64,000 nt of DNA from Anaspis maculata (Eukaryota > Arthropoda > Insecta > Coleoptera > Scraptiidae). The translations under genes and the position numbers were made by a program. How positions within the stretch are numbered: the stretch's first letter is position 1; the number at the start of each line of letters is the position of its first letter. The notes under the pieces were generated by a model, which did no database searches, was not told where the DNA came from, and worked only from the letters and a program-made list of their open reading frames with translations. The stretch covers positions 38,023,042 to 38,087,041 of the forward strand of contig OX421966.1 of the NCBI GenBank assembly GCA_949128115.1, read 5' to 3'. This document shows positions 56,344-64,000 of this stretch, in pieces.

Positions 56344-57199
56344 TACAAGTGATCTTGATGCCATGTCAAGGACGCAATCGCCCTCTCTATACGATTTCTT
56401 TGTTAACAATAACTCACGTGATCAATAATGGTTAGCTCGGATCTTCATATTTTCAAGCTTATACGGTGAGTTAGTCGGACCAAAACCGCAAACCGCTAAC
56501 GCAGCCCTCTTGCTTATTTCAGAACAAATAAAACCACCCGTTCAGTAAATCGCGCGAGGCGTTCGGCTGGACAAAGTTTATGGAGGCAAACAATGAATTC
56601 TCCAGCTGAACTTCAATCGATGGGTCGCGTCATCATTGATCAGTGCCAGGCCAGTAGAGATCGGCATTCCAACAATTCTGTAGCTGTGCACGTGATTGCT
56701 AATTAATTTCAGATATTTTCTCAGTAAATATTGGTCTCGAACAAACGTGTTTGACTGCTGATAATATGGCTGGGATGATCTAAGAGAAGGTCGAAAGCGT
56801 TTCAAGGTCAGTTGCTTCTATAAAAAAAACATCATGAAAATATCCCTCTAGGCCTGTCACGTAATAATGGCGTCAATATTCCACCATTTTTTGATTCTAC
56901 GACCACAATTTAGAGAAAAGTTTTCATAAACATAGGCTGACAAATAATAGCGTTTATTCACGGAAAAAAGCGGTACAACAACATACAATCATCCTCATCA
57001 CAAAAGCTGAAACTGTGTAAATGAACAACAAACTCACAAAGCAAAAACTACCGTCTGTACCGAAATGCTTCATAACAGAGCTACAGCCTCCTAAATGTCG
57101 GCCCCTAAAGATGATTTTGATTTAATTTGAAAGTTTTAGAGTTTTTTCTTTATTTAATACCTGTGAAACTCCTTCGAGTTGCGACTGTGAAGGTGGGTA
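56344..57199. other. Non-coding, no gene seen
   Basis: Nothing recognisable on either strand. Confidence 0.4.
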
Positions 57200-57680
57200 T
57201 GATGAGGATGCGAACACTGGTATCGTGGGCGTTTTGTGGCTAGTATTTCGGCCGACCGGATGAGTTCCAAATGCTTCTTCTGCGGCACGTTGCTCCAGTA
57301 GCTTACGACGTGCCCGAAGAAGTGCAGGCTTGCGAAGGTAAGCCGTGCTCGAACTTCAGTTCTGGAAAGCCAGAACTAGAGTTCGAGCACGAGGCGCAGA
57401 TTCTCAAGGTGCTTTCCGGACGTGTCTGAGTAGATGATAATATCGTCCAGATAAACCATACAGAATTGGCGGAGATGTCCGGTCAGGACCTCCTGGACCA
57501 TCATCCTCTGGAATGTGCTTGGCGCATTTTTCAAACCGAACGGCATGACGCAAAACTGGCGCAGGCCGCCGTCAGACGTCGAAAACGCGGTCTTGCTCTC
57601 TGGGTCCAATGGTATTTGCTAATAGCCCGACTTCAGGTCTAACGTGCTGAATGCCTTGACGATTCCCAGATCACGCTCGC
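57200..57680 (-). pseudogene. Gypsy reverse transcriptase fragment
   Basis: Read on the - strand from about 57662: AFSTLDLKSGY, then a TAG where Trp is conserved, then QIPLDPESKTAFST, LRQFCVMPFGLKNAPSTFQR and MVYLDDIIIYSDTSGKHLEN. The catalytic YLDD is intact. After 57376 the frame shifts and a thumb-like remnant (RKPALLRARRKLLEQRA in a shifted frame) runs to about 57200. LTRs, RNase H and integrase are absent. The sequence differs from the RT at 49465, so it is a second Gypsy lineage. Confidence 0.88.
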
Positions 57681-58821
57681 CGTAGTCGCGATTGAGGCCA
57701 CAGCTCTCAAGAATGAGAGCGCGTGGCTGGATATAAAGATCAGAGGAGTTGACTGGCTACTACCACATTTATTTGGAACTTATACCCACCTACGACCTAC
57801 GGGTAAACCGCACCAGGACACCTTCAATTTCTTTATATTGGAGGGCGCACGCCACATGGTCGTGATCTGCAAGAGGTTACTGTGCTGCGAAGAAACGTTG
57901 AACTACTGGCTGCTGGTAACTGAACGACGTGGCGGCAGCTACACCTTTGCCAGGACTTCTCGTGCTGCGGAGCCACTTCAATTGTTCATTTTCATTACAC
58001 TGTTTTCATGTCAGAGATAAAAAGAGAAGAGTCACCAGCACAACAAAATGTCGCTTTCCAGCAGCACAATTATTATCAATTGATACTTGAAGTTGCATCG
58101 TTCAATTCTTTTGGACCACTTAAGAAGATTACCTGTCTGTCACCGGGCAAATAGCGCCTACCTATTACCTTGTCGCGCGTGGGTCTCTCGCCCAGTTTAA
58201 TAATGAAACTCCTTTGTATAAGGTCGCGCTAGATTTCTAAAGGGTTTCAGAATGGAGGAGCTTAGACACACAGCAAAGACGAGAGGAGCAGGTAGAGAGG
58301 AGCACAAGGAGGGGAAGGACATAAGTTTCCGAGCTCGGGGAGAGTTCAGCCAGGAGCAGAGAGTACACTAAACACTCGTTAAGGATTAATATTATAATAC
58401 GGGCGGACTAGAGTTTATTCAATGCGGCGGTAGTCATGGCTACTTTGCTCAACTCATCCAAAACTTATATAAATACCCTCAGCTTTGCAACGTGAATTAG
58501 TGAACGGAAAATGAAAAGGGAAAACGCGCATTTCACACAACCCGATGCCGGGGCACTACGCGAAACAATGTAAATTTGTTGTGTGTATTTGTAATTAATA
58601 TTACATTTCCGCGTATAAGCCGCCTGGCGGAACATCTTCTTTACTGCCAACACCCTTCTCGGAAAACGCTATGCCGCTCATACATTTTCACGGATATAAA
58701 GTCGGCTGAAGTTTAGTCTTCCTTCCATTTCGTTGAATAACATTACCAAGTTTGAAAAATTCGAAAATGTTATATAAACATGTCATTTTTTTTTCACAAC
58801 TTATATATTATGGAGGCATAT
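57681..58821. other. Non-coding, no gene seen
   Basis: Only chance frames. A purine-rich patch lies at 58255-58370. Confidence 0.4.
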
Positions 58822-58829
58822 AATTACAC

Positions 58830-59743
58830 TAGTGTTGCAAGGGTTGGAAAAATTTCCGAAAATATTTTCAAAATTTCCGCGAGGTCGAAAAAAATGAAAT
58901 TTTTTTTCATTTCGAAATGACTTGACCGCCTAATTTGGAGCCTTTTTTTAGAAGCATTAAAAAAATTGAAAATCTTTGTAAATTAATTAGAGTTTGGAAT
59001 CTTACCTATTCGTGAATATCAAGAACAAATAGAGGTTTGTTCCATCAGAAATCTCAAACTAGTCAGAGCCAATGAGAAGCGCCCAAATCAGTTTGCAAAC
59101 TGATTCTCTAAATTCCTATTGGCTCTGACTAGTTTGAAACCTCTTGATGGAACAAACCTAATAATTATACTTTTGAACACGAATCATAGCTCATCCCAGA
59201 TACATCGACTTTGGCCGGTCACTTCGTCAATCAACGAAAATGAACTAAGAACGTGCACTCCGAAAAAGGAAAAACAATCACTGGTTGATTTCATTCAACT
59301 CCTTCACACTCCCCTCCTTAAGCCCTCCCCTTGCACCCACAAAAAAGAAGCCAAGCGGACGAGCTCGTACGAGATGATTGATGAGAATCAGAATTCACTT
59401 TTTCCTGCATTAGATAATTTTTATGACTCAGGTATCTACCTCATACTCACCTATGCTAAAATCTCAATAATCCCATCAGACTTTTGGGAGTTTTGAACAT
59501 GAACAGAACATGAGGAGGAGGTTCGTGACATGAGGATATGACTCGGGATATGACAATCTTACAAGTCCTAATAATGAAAAATTATCAAAACTTCAAAATA
59601 ATGGAATCCCCGAAGAAATTAGGTGAGTACCCATATTACACGTGTTTTGAATACATTTTCTATTTTTCCATTTTTCCCAAAAAATTTTGGGAAAATTTCA
59701 GAAATTTTTCCAAAAAAATTTTTTCGGAAATTTTGCAACACTA
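58830..59743. mobile_element. Non-autonomous hAT-type element (914 bp)
   Basis: The ends are TAGTGTTGCAA and TTGCAACACTA, flanked by exact AATTACAC at 58822-58829 and 59744-59751. The subterminal regions are AAATTTCCGAAAA-like inverted sequence. It carries a nested small palindrome at 59033-59159 and no transposase. It is comparable in length to the hAT-type element at 1463-2368 but differs in sequence. Confidence 0.85.
59033..59159. mobile_element. 127-bp palindromic MITE nested in the hAT element
   Basis: AGGTTTGTTCCATCA at the left is mirrored by TGATGGAACAAACCT, but with AAGAG/GAAAT differences next to it. The inner arms ACTAGTCAGAGCCAAT and ATTGGCTCTGACTAGT pair perfectly, as do CAGTTTGCAAACTG in the centre. 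A target duplication was not clear. Confidence 0.75.
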
Positions 59744-59780
59744 AATTACACTGATTACAAAAATGTATTATATGAGCCTC

Positions 59781-59824
59781 ATAAAACGCTAGTGTCTTAT
59801 AGCTGTAAGATACTAGCGTTTTAT
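59781..59824. repeat. Strong perfect-type hairpin
   Basis: ATAAAACGCTAGTGTCTTA (59781-59799) pairs with TAAGATACTAGCGTTTTAT (59806-59824) at 18 of 19 positions with a 6-nt loop. It looks like a pre-miRNA-sized or MITE-core hairpin but is short for a miRNA precursor. Confidence 0.8.
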
Positions 59825-59835
59825 TGTAAGTGAGT

Positions 59836-59985
59836 ACCCACGGAAGGTACCGTTGCGGCCATTTTAAAGTGGACGACACTTGACAGATTTTTCAGGATTC
59901 TGGTCTGAACGTCGCATGACAGCACGCCAACTCGTTGACATTATCGTCCACTTTATAATGGCCACAACCGTACTAACCAATTATT
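59836..59985. repeat. Inverted repeat, arms about 40 bp
   Basis: GGCCATTTTAAAGTGGACGA at 59857 pairs with TCGTCCACTTTATAATGGCC (59945-59964), extending outward through CCGTTGC/ACAACCG. The loop is about 70 nt. Possibly a small MITE. Confidence 0.6.
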
Positions 59986-60344
59986 TTTACAAATTTATTC
60001 ACGACTTCATAAGAGAGAGTTTTGAAAACAATCATTTGAAAGAGCTACTTATTAATAGTAACATTAACATTGATATTGAAAGACATAGACTTTTCTTCGT
60101 CCAGTATTTTATCAATTCTGACATTACTTCCATTTCCATCACCTTGTGGTTTGTTGAGTTTCACGCAAACCGTATGTGGATCCTCAACAAGCGTAAATTT
60201 CCTCTTTATACCAGAAGAACATCTAAGTTATTACTGATACACCCCTTCTTTCTCTCCACTCGTTGAATTCACCCAGAGTTCTTTCTCATATGCCGCCTTT
60301 GATTTTACAGGCAACAAATATGCAACACTGATGCTTCTTTGGCT

Positions 60345-61095
60345 TCTGCAGCGATTTTTGCAGAAGAGAAAATTTTAGGTGGAGAAAGGTGCTACCCAAA
60401 TTCACCCCTTTCCTCTCCCTCACCCCAACTTCAAAATTCAACAGACATCACCATCTTTGTGATACATCGAATTAAAGGGAATTGATTTCTCTTTCTAAAA
60501 ACAAATTTTTTTCCAAATTTTCAACCCCTCTCCTAATATATTGAACATTCTGAGTATTTGAGGGGGAAAATGACTTTTGAAAATTCTGAAAATATTTTAT
60601 TCAGGAAGAGAATTTAATTACCTTCAATTTGATGCATCACAAAGTAGGAAGTGTCATTTTAGATTTTGAAGTTGGGGTGGGGGAGTGAAGGGGTGAATTT
60701 GGGTGTCACTTTTTATACAGAAAATTTTCTCCCTCGATGCTGTGCAGGATGACGTTGACTGTACTGAAGAGAATTAAGAGGTCGAAAATATTACATTGGA
60801 AACTTAGACAATTTCAAGAAGAAGGGGGATGGAGTTGGAAGTTGAAGAAATATTTTATTCAGAAAGAGAATTTAATTATCTTCAATTTAATGTATCGCAA
60901 GGTGGGTGGTGTCATTTGAAACTTCGAAGTTGAGGTAGGTGGGGGTGAGGGGGCTAAAGATATAAATTTGCCAATGTATGTTTCAGATGTCCCTTGGTAT
61001 AAAAATCGATCTGTCCAAGCTTTATTCAAAAAAATAAGGTGAAATGCCCGAAAATCCCTCTGTTCTGTTTTCGTTGGGCCACCCTGTATGAGTTT
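60345..61095. mobile_element. Composite foldback related to 11948-12820
   Basis: An inverted arm (60355-60520) is followed by two direct arms (60590-60740 and 60840-61095). They share blocks such as CACCCCAACTTCAAAATT, GATACATCGAATTAAAG and their complements. The right end is GGGCCACCCTGTA. The motif order (terminal TACAGGG, GGACATCT, CCCCCACC, TGATACATCAAA) is the same as in the foldback at 11948-12820. Confidence 0.55.
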
Positions 61096-61557
61096 TAGAT
61101 AAAACGTTGTATCACATTCAAGTCTATTAGACAAAAATCGAACTTGAGAAAAACTGGAGAAGGACTGAATTTTTGTACTCGAGTTCACTGAAGTTTACTG
61201 AATATCCCAGTGAAATTCTCAAACTTTCCCATATGCGCATGATGCTTTTCTCAGGGGAAAAGATCTGATGTCCATTTTTGCTGGAAACATCCAATTTGGC
61301 TCGGAGAAAGTTGAAAATTGGCATACACACTTGATAAAGCGTGGTGACCAACATACCAACATTGAAATTTCTGAAATTTTCAATGTGTGTGCCATGTCTT
61401 TTTAGGAAAAAAAGTAAAATGTCATTTTTGCAGTACCTACCTGATAGGAATGTTCTCATGACTATACGCCGTTTGCTGTCGTTTTGGATGCAAAAAATGG
61501 ATTCCGAATGGCTTAGAATGAAGAAGTATCGATGAAGATTGACCGTTGTACCTGGAC
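61096..61557. other. Non-coding, no gene seen
   Basis: AT-rich; small frames without recognisable content. Confidence 0.4.
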
Positions 61558-62045
61558 CGATCCGCCTGGGCTGCCATCCGTTCCCGACAAGTCATGTCCG
61601 TTGCTGAGTGCTTGTGCGTGTCTGTTAGAGAAGAGTTTCGACCCACTTCGAGAATGTCGAGTTGTGTCCTTTCGATAAGGCGTTTCGACCCACTTGGAGG
61701 ACGTAGAGTCGCGATCCTTCGACGCTGAGTTCCGACTCACTTGAAAAGAGCCGCGTTGAAACCCTTTGGTTGTTGCGTGTCGATCCGCCTGTAGAATGCA
61801 ATGTTGAAATCCATTGATGATGTGTTTAGATCCTCCTTGAGGATGTTGAGAGCTTTGGTGGCTGAGTTTCGATCTGCCTCTGGGAGACGAGTTGAAACCC
61901 GTCAATGCTGTGTTTCTACCCCTTTTTTAGGTAGTTGAGTTGAGGCCCCTCCGATGATGAGTCTCGATCCACCTCCGGGATGCTGAGTTAAGACTCTTTG
62001 ACGACGAGTCTCGATCCACCTGGAGGATGTAGAGTTGAGACCCCT
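61558..62045 (+). repeat. Diverged 47-bp minisatellite, about 10 units
   Basis: Units of the type GAGTTTCGATCCACCTGGAG, followed by a GATGTAGAGTTGAGA-like half, recur about every 46-48 bp from about 61635 to 62045, with earlier units more degraded. Unit identity is roughly 65-80%. A related unit, GAGTTTCGATCCACATCAGC, recurs at 63931 near the window end, so the array may continue beyond it. Because 47 is not a multiple of three it is unlikely to be coding. Confidence 0.8.
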
Positions 62046-63652
62046 AGACGATCCAGACCCGATAGAAACGACAGAAACAAGTTATCTCGTTTCGGTATCT
62101 CTTGTAACGCAGTGATGGCCTCGGCGAGCGGAGGGTTGGGCTTGGTGAGTTGAGATTGGTGAATGATGATGCGGAGCATAATTTTGTATGGCGTACCAAT
62201 CTGGAGTAGAGCGTAAGGAATGGAGTGGTGTAGACGTAGAGTGGCAGCAGCGGAAAGATCGATGGCGCTTCAGCTTCAGCATATAGGACGGTGTCCCACG
62301 AAGCAGCGGTGGTGGTAGCCATCAGGACCTATCGCGATCTTGGCGGAAGGAAAGCAAGATATTTGGGCCAGACCGCTACGGGAGCAAAAATGCAAATGAT
62401 AGAATCATAGTATTACGGGATGAAATCGTAATTGGAAGTGATTGATTCCGAGGTGGAGATAGTTGGGATTGGGAGAATTAAAAATACAGAATAAACTACA
62501 AAAATCAGGTTTATGATCGGGAAAAAAATAAGGTTCAAGAATATTTACAGTTCAACTTGACATGGCGTGTTAACAAAAATAAAGGGGCGTTGCGCAGAGG
62601 ACGCCAATAGAAAGGGTGGGCAATACCGCGAGAATTGGGTCACAAACTATAACGTAGGTACCTACCTTTTCGATGACGCTGCGAGAACTCGAAGGGCCCA
62701 ACGAAGCTCCAGCGACGACACTGAAACAGAGTACCTACACGAAAAACAACATACTATCGTCCTACCCCAAGGGAAATTGGTGTAGTAAACCGGTATAGCT
62801 ACCCCCTAATAACGTCTCAACACGCTAAATGTCAAATAGTTAAGTCATTCAAAAACAGTGAAATAAAAGATAAGAGGCATCACTTGGTTTGCCCACCAAC
62901 GAGTCTTGAACGCATGAGCTTCGGGACAACCGCAACGATTAGCAGGATCTTGATAATCTGGACCAAGTGACAACGGTGGTGAGGACGCCGATTGGACGGT
63001 AAGGTAGTGAACTGATTTGGTACCTTTGAAGAATTCCAGAAGCTCACCATACGCTCTGGCATCTGGGACTCAGACGACTCTGACGAGAGAAATAGGACCG
63101 AGACGGTCACTTCAACGAAGTTGGCGATTACTGACAGTTGCTGTCAACCAAAGGCGGCGCGGCGTTCTAGGAGTGGCGTTCAGCGCCGCTTTTCTTAATT
63201 TTGGTTCTTGAGGCACATCACATGACTGGTGGTACTGCTTGCCATCAACAGGAACAGCAGAGAAACACTGAATCGCTACTCGGCCGATTGTTATTGGATC
63301 TTTTTTTGCAGAATCAGCCGGAGCCTCCGAAAATAACAACCAACTCTCTTTTTGTTTTTTTTTTTTGGTTCCCCTGGTTTCATTATTCTGTATCGCCAAG
63401 TCGATTTTTGAAACCGTAACATCAGCAGCTGGAGTAGGATACGAGTAGCAAGGGCAGACAGACACATATTATAATTCCGGATGTCACATTATGGATGAAC
63501 CGAAAAGAAGGAGACGTCGATTACTTCACTACGCAGTTTCCAACGGGACACAGTTGCATCAATGAATATCGCCACAGGATGAAGAGAGAGAAGTCACAAA
63601 GTGTCAACCGCCCCCCGATGATATGCTCACCGGTTCCAGGGGGCGGGTTAAC
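62046..63652. other. Non-coding, no gene seen
   Basis: GTAGGTACCTACC at 62656. Poly-T at 63353-63366. Several chance frames, none recognised. Confidence 0.4.
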
Positions 63653-63789
63653 AACCAGGGGCCCTATTCTTGAAACAAGGAACAGAGTTCACGTGTGTAG
63701 TTGCTAGGCAAGGGCCAATCATAGCTCTCCTTGCATAGCAACACTGCATGAGAACTTTGTTGCCCATTTCAAGAATGAGGCCCCAGGTT
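63653..63789. mobile_element. 137-bp palindromic MITE
   Basis: AACCAGGGGCCCTATTCTTG at the left is mirrored by CAAGAATGAGGCCCCAGGTT at the right. Inner arms pair as GAGTTCACGTG/CATGAGAACTT and GTTGCTAGGCAAGG/CCTTGCATAGCAAC. No target duplication was read. Confidence 0.72.
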
Positions 63790-64000
63790 TGAGGGGGAGT
63801 TTCGTGAGTAGGGGTTCAGCGAAAGACGCTTGCCGGGTCCACACTACTCCGTTGCCACCAAGCCGGAGTGTGCGTGAACAGCATTCTCCCTCTCCCGAAA
63901 AAAAAAATGCTAAGTTGAGATCCTTCGACGAAGAGTTTCGATCCACATCAGCTTTGTCGTCGAAAATGTATGATGGAGTTTACGCGTCTGTTCTGAATCT
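63790..64000. other. Window end; isolated unit of the 47-bp minisatellite
   Basis: GTTGAGATCCTTCGACGAAGAGTTTCGATCCACA (63914-63947, abbreviated) matches the unit of the array at 61558-62045. The window ends before any further unit can be confirmed. Confidence 0.5.

Noticed and set aside
61513..61905. 130-codon - strand frame
   Set aside because: Runs across the 47-bp minisatellite, whose period is not a multiple of three.

Overview
The window reads as nuclear DNA of an arthropod, most likely an insect. It is AT-rich, has introns and almost no coding density. It carries one l(2)efl-type small heat-shock gene and arthropod-style Ty3/Gypsy elements. The palindrome TAGGTACCTA recurs, as it does in several hemipteran and lepidopteran genomes; a hemipteran is my best guess, but that is weak. 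No bacterial operon, CRISPR array, rRNA gene or intact tRNA gene is visible.

Only two pieces of host gene can be supported. One is a terminal coding exon on the + strand (2683-3036) ending in a hydrophobic, GPI-signal-like tail. The other is a complete intronless small heat-shock protein on the - strand (23720-24322). The rest is transposable-element (TE) sequence, palindromes, satellites and unassigned non-coding DNA.

Layout. 1-10.5 kb: a 906-bp hAT-type element with an exact 8-bp target duplication, the terminal exon, and a decayed Gypsy gag-protease fragment split by a 0.67-kb inverted-terminal-repeat insertion. 10.5-21.8 kb: a dense nest of foldback elements. Two of them, a 1.6-kb palindrome and a 4-kb DNA transposon, sit 60 bp apart in one solo LTR, and the 4-kb transposon itself hosts a Foldback/MULE-like element with a 9-bp target duplication. 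23.7-24.3 kb: the heat-shock gene. 25.0-29.5 kb: two adjacent giant inverted repeats. 29.7-34 kb: mostly unique sequence with one clean solo LTR. 34.0-39.4 kb: an old Gypsy element whose pol is deleted between the Gag zinc knuckle and the RNase H end, with a foldback and a small MITE in its 3' LTR. 39.4-45.5 kb: unassigned sequence, one TA-flanked foldback and a 17-bp minisatellite. 45,551-55,105: a nearly intact, recently inserted 9.55-kb Gypsy retrotransposon with near-identical 1,711-bp LTRs, a tRNA-Lys-type primer site, gag, protease, RT-RNase H-integrase and a 4 x 136-bp tandem array before the 3' LTR. 55.1-64 kb: older LTR and RT remnants, a second hAT-like element with an 8-bp duplication, more palindromes, and a 47-bp minisatellite.

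Most boundaries below were read by eye from terminal repeats and target duplications. No database search was possible, so family names rest on motifs.
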